Shown here one piece after another: positions 1 to 13,900 of a stretch of 64,000 bases of DNA. Each line of letters opens with the position of its first letter. Positions within the stretch are counted from its first letter, which is position 1. Made by a program: the position numbers and the translations under genes. The notes below the pieces were generated by a model, which did not search any database, was not told the DNA's origin, and was given only the letters and a program-made list of their open reading frames with translations. This DNA comes from Magnolia sinica (Eukaryota > Streptophyta > Magnoliopsida > Magnoliales > Magnoliaceae), in contig NC_080583.1 in the NCBI RefSeq assembly GCF_029962835.1, positions 434,001-498,000 on the forward strand, read 5' to 3'.

Positions 1-620
1 AAAGAAGGAAATGGAATCAGAAATTCGAATTCTCGATGCGTTCTTCTAACCGGATCCGGTTGGATTTTTATTAGAAATCAGTTTCATTTGCTACTTCCAT
101 TATCCAAGATTCGAGAATTTCAAAGAGCTCGTCGAGTCAGTCACTGCCTTGTTGACCCGCTTGAGTCGACCCGGCACTCGGAAACTGCGATTGAGCTTTT
201 TCAAAGCCTCTTCGAGAGAGAGAGAGAGAGTCTAGACTCTGGATCGTGCATCCTGTGCAGATCTTAAATCGAATGGTTATGAAACGTTCTGATGGGAGAG
301 AATTGGTGCTATGGAGAATTCAGCTGCGACCACAATTGAGTGGGACCCAATAGATTAACGGCTCAGATCATTCGCCTGCTGAAGACGGCCACGTTTTCTT
401 TTAAATATCATTGTCATAGATCATTCCCTTTAAACAAACCAATTTTTTTTAAAAAAAAACTAAATATGAAATGATTTATTAATTTTTAATTTTTTATTTT
501 ATAATTTCAAATCGATTCGTAACCGGACCGAATCGAGTCGCCGAGTCAGGCGAGTGACTGAGTCGACTCATTGACCGCTAAAAAGACTCTCTTCATTTGC
601 ATTTCAACGCAGACTCGCAG
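1..620. other. Upstream intron or 5' region of the GH17 gene, with a possible inverted-repeat insertion
   Basis: No hydrophobic leader is encoded here in any forward frame. There is a short GA microsatellite near 216-230. GTCGAGTCAGTCACT around 127-141 has an inverted partner around 545-565, which suggests a small degraded inverted-repeat element of about 440 bp inside the first intron. Support is weak. Confidence 0.35.
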
Positions 621-3600
621 TCCTTCATCGGCGTAAACTACGGGCAGGTTGCCAACAACCTACCCCCACCGGAGATGACGGCAAAGCTCCTCCAGTCAAC
701 CTCCATCGGAAAAGTCAGGCTCTACGGCGCCGATCCGGCGATGATCAAGGCCCTCGCAAACACCGGCATCGCGATCGTCATCGGCACATCCAACGGCGAG
801 ATCCCAGCCCTAGCTTCCGATCCAACGGTCGCCAATCAGTGGATCGCATCCAACGTCCTACCCTTCTACCCTTCCAGCAAAATCGCCGTCATCACCGTCG
901 GCAACGAAGTGCTGACGTCAGGCGACCAGGGCCTCATCTCCCAGATCTTCCCAGCCATGCAGAATCTCCAGAACGCCCTCAATGCCGTGTCACTGGGTGG
1001 AAAGATCAAGATCTCCACCGTCCATTCCATGGCCGTCCTCAAGCAGTCCGATCCGCCGTCCACCGGCAGCTTCGATCCCGGTTTTGCAGACGCGATGAAG
1101 CAGATGCTGGGGTTCTTGCATGATACCGGTTCGCCCTTCGCTATAAACCCGTACCCGTATTTCGCGTATCGGAGCGACCCGAGACCCGAAACCTTGGCTT
1201 TCTGCCTTTTCCAACAGAACGCAGGCAGGTTCGACGCTGGGTCCAAGATCACATACATGAACATGTTCGATGCTCAGGTAATTCGAGATAATTAGAATGG
1301 GCTGGGCTTGTAATGGGCTTGGCCCATATGTTAGAAAACATCTAAGACATTGATTAGTGGGCCCCAGCTTTAAGTTTTATGGACCATTCATCTCTACTAG
1401 GACTTATCATCAATGTGGCTTGCTGCAAAATCCTCCTCCATTGGTAGATTTTACCAGATTATTAGTGGGCTTGGAATTCTCAGTTTTGCCGACGGTCCAT
1501 GGATTGTGTCGATGAATTTTTCCAAGAGGGAGGATTTTTGGTAATGATCTCATTCATCATCGATTACATATGGATGAAATAATCCAACAGGGGGGATTTT
1601 TGGTAATTGCCCATTCGTGATTGAGTGCACCAGATGAACAAACGGTGTGGCTTCTTGAAAGATGGCTCGACATTTATGGCTGCCGGCCATGAAACGACAG
1701 TGTTCTAACGGTATGGATTCATGCAAGATGGACCAACCTTCATGTCTTCTGGCCATGAAACAACGATGATTTTCCTTTATGAACTTCATTTTGTTAAAAT
1801 GGCAGCATTCATTCAAGTTGTAGTTTTCATCTAGTGATCCACAGTGCTAATTTTCTGGGCTACAAGATATCCTCTGTTGAGTTGAATTGTTTCGGACTGT
1901 GGTGGGCTGTGTTTTACTTGCAACCATCAATTTAGTGGGCAACAGTTTGGATGGATAGGATTATTGGATGAACAGTGCATCAGCACAGTCAATTCAGCCC
2001 GGGCCCTGAAAAGTCTACTGACAATCTTCCAATGCAGGTCGACGCCATCCGAGCCGCCTTAAACGCAATGGGCTACAAGGACATGGAGATTGTCGTTGCT
2101 GAAACAGGTTGGCCATACCAAGGCGATAGCAATGAGGTTGGAGCTAGCATTGACAATGCAAAAGCATTCAATGGTAATCTAATCCAGCACCTAAGATCGA
2201 TGGTCGGGACACCGTTGATGCCGGGGAAATCAGTCGACACGTACCTTTTCGCGCTGTATGATGAGAACTTGAAGCCCGGGCCTACATCGGAGCGGTCATT
2301 TGGGCTTTTCAAGCCTGATCTCACCATGACATACGATGTCGGCCTTGCCAAGAGCAGTCAGGTGTGAAATGTTTGTGTTTGGAAGTGTACTCCAAAGCCA
2401 TAGTTTGCAAATCAGGTGGGTCAACTCAGGAATTGGCTGAGTCAACCTGGTAAGGTCATGCGCCTGGTCAGCTCAAAATTGTTGGGGAACTGTAGAAGCC
2501 CACAGAGATGACTCAAGCAAAGTACTACCTATTGTACAACCAAGTCCAAACACAAATAATTTGAATTTTACTTGGCAAAACCCTTTCAAGAAAAAACCAC
2601 GACACAAAATGACGAGTAATGCACTATGAAAGCAGAATTTACAAGAGATAGTGTTACTGATTCGAACAAGCCTCAAATCCACTTCACAAATTAGAAATGA
2701 ATTAGAAAGCCTAGAACTCCTGTACTAGTTCCCAAATCCAGGTTACACCCGCTATGCATAACATGACATAGTATCACAATCAGAATAGGAAAAAAATCCC
2801 GCACTTAACCTGGCAAGGTCATGGGCCTGGTCAGTGGGTCCTGGTTTTTCCTGGGTGAGCTCAAAATAAGGCATGCTTGGCCTAGGTTTCAACGAGTCAC
2901 TGGATGGTATTATTCAAGGGGAGAAGAAGATTATACAATAATTGTTTTCCTTTATATTTGTTTATGAGCCGCCTGATTGAGTAGGGACTGGACAGGTTGA
3001 CTCGACCTCAAGAGCCGAGTCCAGGTTTGCAAACTATGTCTAAAGCAACAGTTACTAGAGTTGAAGTTATTAGTGTTTTGGGGCACATAATAAATCAAAA
3101 CCAAGTTGGAGGGGTGGATGATTTTCAGCATTTCTGGCTAGAAATGGCAATCTTATTCATTTTGAAAAGTACTACTTGAAACAAACAATATCTTATTTTT
3201 GGTGGAAAAGCATTTCTAAATTGGAATGTGTTACATCTCAGGCGACGCCGACAAATCCAGCACCTTCACAAACACCAACAAATCCTTCACCTTCAACGAC
3301 ACCAACAAATCCATCGCCATCAGGAAAGCCAGCAGGTTGGTGCATGCCAAAGGCTGGCACTTCCGATGCAGAGCTGCAGGCAAATCTAGACTATGCCTGT
3401 GGCCAAGGCATCGACTGCAGCGCAATCCAACCGGGCGGGGCTTGCTACATGCCGAACACCGTCGCATCCCATGCTGCCTATGCCATGAATCTCCTCTATC
3501 AATCTTCTGGGCGGAACCCTTGGAACTGTGATTTCTCGCAGACAGCTTCACTCACATCCACCAACCCCAGTAAGATAATTCTTTGGGTTTTTTTTTTTCT

Positions 3601-5430
3601 TTGGTTTTTTTCCCCTTAATTAAAATCTAGCAATTGCTAGACCCAGTGGCTTGATTTTTGCAGTACATAATTACAAGGTGTTCCCGGTGGCGCATCTTAC
3701 CATATTAGCCTCTTACCTGTATATGGTCATAATGTGGGGTGCATACAAGGATGAGCCCTCTAAACGGGATTTGGTCCTCTGCACATGGTAGAAAAAACCT
3801 GTTCAAAAGTAGGGAGATATTTTTAGGGCCTGTTTGGTAGCCTCTTAAATACGATTTCATCTCATTTTAGTCAATTGTACATGTATTAAGGTGCGTTTTG
3901 TTGCAGCAAATATCATGATACGAGTAATCAATCTAATTTGGTGCAACCAAACCATTGTTCTAAATATCACCAATATTATTCATAGCTCCAGCTCAGTGAT
4001 ACCAATAACACCAGTAGCAATACCAACAACACTAGTAGTATCAGAAAATCCATGTAAGGGCAATATAGCACTAAGTATCGCCAATGTATCGCCAATTCAA
4101 CTGTATAATTCCAAATGTCTCTTGTATCACCAATGTATCGATGCCACCAATGTATTGCCAATATTTTCAATTGTGTAAATTTTAGATGTGGCATGTATCT
4201 CTAGTGTATGAGCAATATTTCAATAATATTGCCAATGTATTGATATCGCCAAAAATCTGTTTATTAAAAGAAATTTCATTTCAAAGTTTTCAACGAATGC
4301 ATAGTAGTATGATGAAATGCATGTTTGTATGCGCGTGTATGGATCATGGATGAATGGATAGATGGATGTGTGTGTGTGTGTGTGTGTGTGTACATGGATG
4401 TATGGATGGGTGGATGGATTATGCATGTGTGTTTCTATCAATGTATAGATGGTTGGTTGGATGTATTAATGGATCCACTATTTTTCCCATAGTTCCCCAA
4501 TGATTCCCTGAGTCAACAATACATCCTTTTAGGCCCCATTAGAAGAAAACTTATTATTTGATTCCTAAATATGTAAATATGTTTTTCGCTATTATTTGAT
4601 TCCTAAATATACAAATGTCTTTTTCACTATTATTTGATTCCTAAATATGAAAATATGTATATTTTGGCATATCTTTAAGTTCGCTAAAAAATTCCACCGT
4701 TTTCTCCGTGTTTTCCCAATGTTTCCCCACATTAGCGATATTATCAGCGATGATGATATTGTTTACATATCTCCAACCAATGAACTTTAGCTATACCAAT
4801 ACTATGAACACTGAACCAAACACACTCTTAAAGATCTTTTTTTTTTCTCCTTTTTTAGTAGGGATTAAAAATAATCCTAATAACCAACAATTTATATAAT
4901 CTCTAATACATAACTAATATTAACTAAAATGAGATGAACTCACTTTTAATTGGCTATCAAACATGCCCTGACTTTTATAATATCATTTTTTTTTTCCTTC
5001 CAGGAAGTAATATTCTCCTAGTGAGGAGAAAACATCCAGCAACAAATCCCGCTTATAACGTTATTACAGTACAAATACCTGTGCAGCCACCGACAATTAG
5101 ATAGGAAGGGACCGCCATGGACCGCATATGATCCAAAGACATTTGGTTAAGGACCTGCAAAGCAGATGGCAAAACCATTTTACAGTGTCCATTTTTCTTG
5201 CACTTAATCAGATGGCTTTGATCATTGGTCGGGTCATGTGGATGTCCAATCTACAGAGGAACCCTCCCATCCAACAACCACCAGTGATCATAGGTGGGGC
5301 GACAGAAGTATTTGCACCAGATTAAGGTGGTCATAGTGATTCAGTGATCCAGCATTCATATTTTTACTAATGGTTTTTCTCATCTAACCTTTTTACAGGT
5401 TATGGAACATGCACCTACCGTGGAAGTTAG
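621..5430 (+). CDS. Glucan endo-1,3-beta-glucosidase (GH17) with C-terminal X8/CBM43 domain; 5' signal exon missing
   Basis: Seen: four exons join in frame, 621-1277, 2038-2361, 3242-3569 and 5399-5430, giving 446 residues and a TAG stop. Introns are GT-AG. The first visible exon follows a cgcag acceptor and begins SFIGVNYGQV, the usual mature start of GH17 proteins. Residues 1-325 are the glycosidase barrel; the general acid is Glu96 in VGNEVL and the nucleophile Glu241 in VAETGWP. A Pro/Thr/Ser linker of repeated TNP(A/S)PS motifs follows, then an X8 domain from GWCMPKAG to YGTCTYRGS with its conserved cysteines. The last exon supplies only the final eleven or so residues. Known: these enzymes hydrolyse callose in the wall or at plasmodesmata, and X8 binds beta-1,3-glucan. 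No GPI-anchor tail is visible after X8, so it is probably secreted. No signal-peptide exon could be found in 1-620, so it probably lies left of the window. It converges with DDM1 on the other strand. Confidence 0.93.
3826..4968. mobile_element. MITE-type insertion in GH17 intron 3
   Basis: The left end GGGCCTGTTTGGTAGCC and the inverted right end (complement GGGCATGTTTGATAGCC) match over roughly 50 bp, including TCATCTCATTTTAGT on both arms. Flanks are TTA on the left and TGA on the right, close to the 3-bp target duplication of PIF/Harbinger (Tourist) elements. A second terminus-like sequence at about 3890 (GGTGCGTTTTGTTGCAGC) suggests an element nested inside. No transposase is seen. Confidence 0.6.
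4318..4470. repeat. GT microsatellite flanked by GGATG-rich repeats
   Basis: A GT run of about 25 bp (4367-4391) sits inside degenerate ATGGATGG repeats, within the element in the GH17 third intron. Confidence 0.8.
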
Positions 5431-5882
5431 ATGAAAGGCATGTGAGTTGGGCTTTGATTATTGTAGTGAAGTGAATAAAGGAAGATGGGGTAACCGGTGG
5501 TAGTGTTATTCTTAGCTTGGTCTGTAAGGTAAGGTATCCTTTTGTTGTGTACTATTAAATATGTGGAGGCTCTCTTTCTCTCTATATCAGCTGCCTTGTA
5601 TTTTGTGGTAATGCCTCTTTTGGGCTCAAGTATGCCTTATGTTGTGGTTGATATATGATAGGGCGAAGATGTAAAGCAGTTTTTGAGATGCAAAGCTGTC
5701 TTAGGAATATATAAATGTGTGTTAACGACTGGAATGGAATTATTGGAAGTGGGTCGTCCCTATGCTACTTGGAACTGTATATGAAATGTATGGGTGGCAA
5801 TAAATAAGGGTGTTGATTTGGGGCTAGCATCATTTTTAATGGCACACGTCCACGTGCTTTTCCAATTTAATGCAGTGAACCA

Positions 5883-5884
<2 letters not shown>

Positions 5885-5917
<33 letters not shown>
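5885..5917. repeat. (CT)n microsatellite
   Basis: About 33 bp of uninterrupted CT dinucleotide, downstream of the GH17 stop codon. Confidence 0.95.
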
Positions 5918-5920
<3 letters not shown>

Positions 5921-6166
5921 CAGGTTTGTTGGAGTTATGGTCTGGAAAATGACAATCAAGAAGAAGGGACCTTGTCATGCTGGTTAATGGAAAAGGACAA
6001 TACAAGTGGATGTAAATGTGGCAGATGGATGGCTACATCAGCCATTTCTTCTTTTTCTAATGTGGTACAATCAGCATTTAAGTATGAGAAACTCGTTGGT
6101 TGTTTGGTTGATCAAGGTCTTTCATCATTCAAGTGAAGTTGTGTAGATTATTTATGGTCCGTCCAA

Positions 6167-6171
<5 letters not shown>

Positions 6172-6255
<84 letters not shown>
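6172..6255. repeat. (AT)n microsatellite
   Basis: About 84 bp of uninterrupted AT dinucleotide. The 100-aa open frame across it (Tyr-Ile repeats) is an artefact of the repeat. Confidence 0.97.
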
Positions 6256-6264
<9 letters not shown>

Positions 6265-7940
6265 TTCAATAATTTAGGTGTGAAGAAAGCTAAGGTTTGC
6301 TCATCATGTTTAATTTATGCATGGGTCGTGTTGGATACCCAACCACATATCATGTGGACCCTTGATAAAAATGACCTGACCCCAAATCAGACCAGGCCAC
6401 CTTTATGTCAAATGCAACACTCAGCCAATTTTTAAGCTCCAGTGTTCCCATCATAAAGGTGTGGCCTACCTGATATGAAGACTAACCTGAGTTTTGGGCC
6501 AGGTCTTCTCCATATGAAAGCCATTATCTAAACCTTTTCTCCCAGCGGCTGGGATCAGCTATTAAATGGTGGATCGGTGAAATGTTCTACAATCGGTTGT
6601 GTACACATCCACTCTTTGCTCTGATGGCAGGGGGCTCACATTGATCACTTTAGCATGTTTTTCACATGATTAGGGGGAGAATTTGAAATTTCACTCTTAA
6701 AGAGCAAGTCAGGCATGAATAAATACAAAGGGGTCTGGCATGTGAAATTTTTGTTAGGGAGACGAAGGCTTTTCACGTATAAACAGAAGCATTTGGCAGA
6801 CTTTTACAGGTGAAATATGAGCCCTCAGACCAACATCAGTGGCCTTTTCAAGTTTCTAAAATACCCTTCACTTGAAATACAAGGTTCTCTCCAACTACAA
6901 AAACTAGGCAGAAAGTCCAAGACCTATTCATGTTACATATGGTAGAGATAAGCACCTTAGGTGATGAGAATGCTCATGGCAGCGGATGAAATGGCATGTG
7001 ATGACATTGCAGTTTCCTCGGGCATCACAAGAAGGCAAAATCCAACAATGAGTTATCGATAGTAAATCATCATCAAGATATTTCATCAGTTTTTTTTTTT
7101 TTTGGGTGGACCAAAGATGATTGATAGAAAGTCATGACATTCATTAGTTGATTTGATATGTCCGTTTTGAGCATAATCATGACATAGACTTCAAACTGGC
7201 TACTAAATGCAAAATGAAGTTGTGATGCATATCAATAACTCTCATAAATACCATGTGCTTATCTTAAAAAGTAACTGCACTGGAGAAACGTTATTTCCAA
7301 CTGAACAAGCATGGATCATTTCAATGTCTATATTAAAATAAGGAGAGCACATAACAAGCATATTGAAATCTGTTATATATTTTGAGATATCATCCGCCAA
7401 CTGAGGACATATATTACTGTTGCAGCTTTTGATTTTTTTTCTCAAGACATGCAAAATATGGAAATAGTTAATCTATATTTAAGGATGAACAGCCATACCT
7501 GTGTTGGAAGGAGGTCTATAATGTATGCTTTTGATCTGTCAAACATGGCCACTTCATATTATGCATAGAAGCTGTTAGAATAGCTAATCAATCATATCTG
7601 GACAGATATTGTAATCGGTCAATACATCTGATACTCATCCACCTTTCAGACGCTGCTCTCTTTTCACATACCTCACTGACAAAATACAGCTCCATGTGCA
7701 GAACCTCTTACAAGAGTTTAATAGCATTTGTAACATGTTATAAAGGCACAAACTAAAGCTTTTCCGTCATACAAAATCCCTGCAGGGCAATTGAAACTCC
7801 AAAAATCGGCAAAGCCCCACAGGGCACCATTCCCAGCATTCCCAAAAAGAGCATTCCAAAATATGAACAAAACCTCTGGGGAAAAAGAAAAGAAAAAAAA
7901 GGAAGAATTCCAACTTGGCCAGGCTTTAACTCCCCACTCT

Positions 7941-10900
7941 TCAGCTCGTGAATGAGGAGAGCATGCTTCCACCACTTTTAGCTGGTATCACCACCTCCCA
8001 ACCAGGTCCTCTAAGAGGAAGAGGATCAACAGCTGCAGATATACCATTAGAATCCACGATCAGGTCACTGCGGTCCAACAACCTCTGCAGATCTTCATCA
8101 CTTATGTCCGTCTGAGTCAGCTTGTCTTCTGGATCCTCTTCATGTCGAAGTAATGCCAACATTTCAGATTCCTAAAGCCAGTGCAAAACAGGTTGAGACG
8201 ATTATCATTACGCATAGCGGTACCTAAAAGGCAAATTAGATGAATAAATGAGGAAGACAAATTGCGCCAAACAAGACTTGCTATCCTAACCTCCAATGTA
8301 TTAGGTTTGACTCTCTCTTGCTTGAATTGCCCTTGCCCAATAACCAAGTGTTCAAGCCTCAACTTACTGAAAGCTTTCTTCAACATACGGCCCTATTAAC
8401 AAGAACAATTCAAAACATACTTCACAATAACCACATAAATAGCAGTAATAAGAATGATAAGGCTGCTTGTGGATGCATGAGTAAATAAAGTTGCAATCAT
8501 TTCATTTTAATCAAGAAACAACCACAAAATGATGTTTCCTAGCACACATATTTAGTTAGTAGCCCTCATATCACAGTCAGATTCTTTCATGTCCATCTTG
8601 AAACTTGATGAAATTTCAATAGAGGGCGCAGATCCTCAATATGAATGTAAAAGAACACTATAATTTGGTTATTTTCACTAAAATTAGATTCACTAAAATT
8701 AGACATAATTTGGTTACTTTCACTAAAATTAAACTTAACTAGTGGATATTTTCTGAAAGATAATTATTGCAACTCAACTAGATACTATATCTAAGCACAC
8801 ACTTAAATAAATAAATAAATAAATAAAACCCATAAAAAGCCCATCCATGGCATACCTCTACAGAATGAGATGTTGCAAGCCTGTATACGTGAACAGGCCG
8901 GGTTTGCCCTATCCTGTGGCATCTATCCATGGCCTGCAAGTCCATTTGAGGGTTCTGGAGATCACATGCAATATAACAAGTCAGGTATGCAGTTTCAGAA
9001 ATGCTTTAAACCTTAAGGGCGTGTTTGGATTAGTAATTACGGCAGTAATGTGCCGTAAAAAAGTAATGATTATCATTACTATGGTAGTCCAAAGGAAAAC
9101 AAAGTAGTGACCGCATGCAATACTAGTCTCACATCTCCACTTCCACATGTAAAGTAATTTTGCTGGTTAGATACACTTGGATGTAATTCCGTCAATATGT
9201 GTTATATCCACACTGTCCATCCATTTTGCAAAATCATGTTCGGGCTTCTCTCCAAAAATGAGCTTGATCCAACATTTCTATGGACCCCAAGAAGTTTTCA
9301 ATGGCAGGCATTCAATCCCCATGCTAGCTATGGTTTGCTCCATGTCTTCTTTGGATCTGTCTCATTTTTTGTCCTATTCCATTAAATGATCACGCAAGAG
9401 GATGGACGGTGTGGATATATAGCACATACATCATGGTGGGGCCTATGAAACTATGCCACATCAACACACCTCCGCCAATCCAGATCATGCAGTGATTCTG
9501 AAGGATTAACGTGATTTGACAGCAGGCAATATCCAATCGAAGGTAAAGAGTAACAATGTGAGTTTTACACCACATTACTGTGGTAGTCCATTATCCAAAC
9601 AGGCCCTAAGACAAGACAGGAAAATTCCATTACCCAATCACTGTCATACAGTACACAGGTATCTGCTGCAGTGAGGTTGATACCCAGCCCACCGGCCCGA
9701 GTGCTGAGCAAAAATATTCTAGCATCGCTATTTATGTCATTGAACTCTGCGATCTGGTTATGAACATGACCAAAATTGTTACCATCAAGCAACAAATTGA
9801 TAAAGCCATCAAAGATGTGAAGAGTGAGAAGAGGAAAGAAGAAGCTTGCTAAAATGGAATTTACTAGCTTATAGTCCATGGCCATCAATAGGGCTAATTA
9901 TACTGGGACAAGGCATGATGATGAAATTGCAGGGCAATATACAAAAACAAGAAGCGTGTCGCCATGTTAAAAGAAAAGGAAAAAGAAAGCTCCTACCGAT
10001 AACCAGGCAACTTTTTTCCACAATATTTTACAGAAACCAAAAGAAAAAGACAGCTCCTATCAACCCAGCTATGCTGACAGTTCTCTCTTTTCTTTTTTCT
10101 TTCTCACCCCCTTAAATTCTCCAAGCAAGATATGCGTACCTGTCTTTTTCTTTCATCCAGCTTCACACTGCCATCTATCCTACAAACTTCCAGCCCTTTC
10201 TCACTAAAATAATAATCAACTATGTCCAGAACCTTAGTCCACTGTGAAAAAATTAGAACCTGAAAACAACACAGTTAGTAATTGTGAATTCACAGAACAA
10301 GAACATTTTACCCAACAAACCAACAGTTCATACTCATACTTTGTGCTTCCGTTCAAGCAGTAATGAAATCAGTCTATCTAGCAAGCGAAATTTGCCACAC
10401 TGTTCCACCAACTGCTCAATGGGTGGGTATCTGACTGTAGAGCAACACCAACAGGCAAAAAAAATGCTTTAGGTGAATGTATCCACTTTTTACTGAATAT
10501 GAATAAAATTTTATCACAGAGAGACTGTAAGGAGCATAGCATGTGAAGTATAAATTTACTAAAGGCTCTAAGAAGCTCACACGACCCATCAAAAGCAGAC
10601 TCCAGAAGGTCTGGATGGTTGCAGTTCTTCCGGAGCTGAATCATCAAATTATTCAGTTTTCCTTTCATGCCACTTATGCCACTCCCTGCAATAGAAACCA
10701 GAGATTAGCACGGAAACAAGTGCGCAATAGCTCTAAACAACCACTTTAAGATACTCTTTCCCATGGAGCTTTTCACTGACTTAGCAAATGGTAATCAATA
10801 TAAAAAGATAGTTCACCACTGCTGTTAGTGACAGTTTAATCACCAAAGATTACTTTCTCACCTTGATGTCGCAAATAGTCTTCCAAAGTTTTATTGACTA

Positions 10901-13900
10901 AATGATCCTGGAAATGCTTTTGATGGTCAGTCATGTTTGCATATAAAATGATCTCCTTCTTGCGAGGAAGCATCTGCTCTACGTCCTCCTTCAATCTTCT
11001 TAGAAGGAATGGGCGTAGTATTAAATGGAGCTTTGATATCACCTGCAAGTAATCAAATTCCCCATTAGCATTCAACTGTACAAGTAATGATTAAAGCACA
11101 ATATTTATCAAAGCATGGATGCAGACCACATACCTGCACCCTTCTTTTTTCTTCCAACTCTTCCTCCTCGACCTCACTAGTGCACTTCCCTGACAGATCA
11201 AACCTGAAAACCAAATTCCATATCAACCAAGCAATGGATAAGACAGGCAGCAAAATTCATCTATCAACAGCATTCATTTCTCTACCCATATTAGAGAACT
11301 AAAAGCAGCACATATATGAATTAACTTCATCAGGAGACTTCTTGGTGGCATCACAAAATACCATAAATAAACATCCAATTATATGACAGCTGTAAACCAC
11401 CTTAGAACAGTTCCATAGCATATAAAAGGGCATGTGTCTATATATGTGTGCAAAAGGACAGTGCCATTGACTAATAAAAGAAAAGGCATGCCAACATAGA
11501 GAGATAATGTGCCAACCAATTCGGGAAGCAAAGAATTAGATGGTTGAATGCAGATGATCAAGCTAAAGGAATATTGAAAGCAAAGACCTGTAACTTGAGG
11601 CGTGGCGTGGGGGATGCTTGGGAATAAAAAGAAAGCTTTGGTGGAGACTAGTTCTCAGTAGGGTCATGGACAACATGGAAAGAACACAAACAATAGGACA
11701 TTCTGCAGCAAGACTGATTTGGTGGGAGAGGTTTTTCAAAAGCTAAGAGTAAGATTGTTGAATATGTTGAGAGTCTAAGAGTTTTTCCTGGGTGTGATAT
11801 GGGCCAGCTCGAAGGAAATAGAGGGACAGAAACCATCTTTTCACGTGACAGATAATATGTTGTCATCATCATCGCAGGAATTGAATTGTTCTTTTCTTTC
11901 TAATCAATTTCCCTGGATATATACATTACCTCACTTCGAGGGGGGAAAAAAAAAAAGTAGGTCCAGAAGTTGATTTCATTTCCAAGATTTTACTCAAAGA
12001 TGTGGATGTAAAGGGGAAACACTGTTAAATGTATATTTCCAAGGTTACACGAGACACCTTCTGTCCACGACCTTTTAAAATTTTCATTGAAAACTACACA
12101 CCAAACCAAAGAGCAGAATTACTGTTGGATTTCGCAGTTTTCAATTTACTGAGGATTCCATAGGGGTTTTCCATGTCCACACTTCAGATTCTCTATATCC
12201 AAATAGGCTCTAAAATTTCAGTCATCCTTCAACGAAAAAACAGGAGATGTGCAGCTGAGTTGGTACAATGAGCTTTGGGAATATGAGTTCCATATTACAA
12301 TAGAAGGGAGGACCATTCCTCCTTCAGCTAAAACATCTATTACTGAATTCACCTCCCTTTCAATGTGGGCAAGCAAAATGTTTGGACCCACTGTGAGAGG
12401 AATTTCTTACAAAAACAAACAAACAAAAAAAAAAAGCCTCTAGGCTCCTAATTTTTGTTTGCCCGTTTAAAGATATTGGGGTAGGAAAATGTATTATCCA
12501 TATTTGATTATACTCGGTATTTTAAGCATAGACAATATCGGTTGATATATTCCACAATATATCTTATATCCCACATGTGCGATACAAAACACACAAGTAG
12601 TGGGATATATCTCACATGTTCAATCCGGTGAGCATTTTCGATTTTCGATCCCTTTTTTTCCTGTAAATCATATTAAATGAGTGTCAAATTATTACAAATC
12701 CATGATTTTTCATGTTTTGGTTTGGGAGCTTCAATTTCAAGATTTGGAGGAGACAGGCCAAGTTACGAAAAATTTAAAAAAAAAAAAAAAAATCAAAATT
12801 TTTCAATTTCTCGCAAATCGATTGCAATTTTTATGTCCAAACATAAAATCAAACATGTAACCTAATCAAATGATTCTTCTTTTGTTTTTGAATGTATTGC
12901 TTGTGTTTCCACACTTCTTCTTACATTTATAAATTATATGAATAAAGTTTGAATATACTTGCATAAATTCATTTAGACAATGCATAAATTAGGATCCCAT
13001 ACATAGAAAACCAATTATGTGCACTTGTTTTTTATAATGTTTTGATTTATAAGAGTGTATTGATGTCTTTTTTAACAATCACCGAAGTTTCAATTAAAAA
13101 TTCAACCAATTTCCCAATGTTTCCCCATGTTTCCAACAACGGCGATACATTATGCAATACTATATCCCATACAATAACCGATATATATTCGTATCCCAAG
13201 GGTGTGATACATAACGCAATACTGATATTTTGAACATTGATTATACTAGACATTGTTGGATCATTTACCTAGATCATCCATTATGTGGGTACTGCCTTCA
13301 GTCAAATAACTATGATCACGTGACAAGTGTAATTTTTAGTTATGGGTTCTTCATGGTTGGACCACCTGATGACTTGTAAGGATGTCATCCATTTATGACA
13401 AATTAGTGGATAGTTGTTGTGGGAGAGAGAGGTTATCAGAGGAAGGAGATGAGGTATACAACTTTCAGGAAATGAAGTTCCTTACTTTTTCAGAACTTTT
13501 CACTCAGGGGTATCTGAAATTCCAAGAACTTTCACTCATCACACAGCCTGTAAGTCTCCAATGACTTTTCTATTTGATTTGTGGTTGAGGCTTTAATAAA
13601 GATAGTTCTATTATGACTAGAAAACATTTGGCCTCAATTCAAGTTTGGCGATCTTGTCTAGCTAGGATGTTGTTAGATGCTTCTTATGGGCTTTTCACTT
13701 CATAGAGCTTAGTTTACCTGCATGGGTTTTGTAACTTTTGTTCCTTGACTTAGATTGAGAAGGAGAAAGGAAGAGAACATAAGAAGGTGAAAAGATAGAG
13801 AAAGCTTAGAAGTAGGTGACGCCTCTAGCCTCTCCTTGTATTATCATTACGGCTTTCATAATATATGTGAAAGTACTAAAATACCCCATGTTTAAGTTAT

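Larger units (their letters stand above)
5431..7940. other. Intergenic region between convergent GH17 and DDM1 genes
   Basis: It holds the 3' flank of the glucanase, two long microsatellites listed separately, and AT-rich sequence. I see no conserved coding stretch. The small open frames here lack recognisable domains. Confidence 0.6.

Noticed and set aside
839-1264. Open frames overlapping the first GH17 exon on both strands
   Set aside because: They are shadows of the GH17 reading frame, which alone has catalytic motifs and correct splice phases.
6133-6435. 100-aa open frame with a long Tyr-Ile run
   Set aside because: It is a translation of the AT microsatellite with no conserved flanks.
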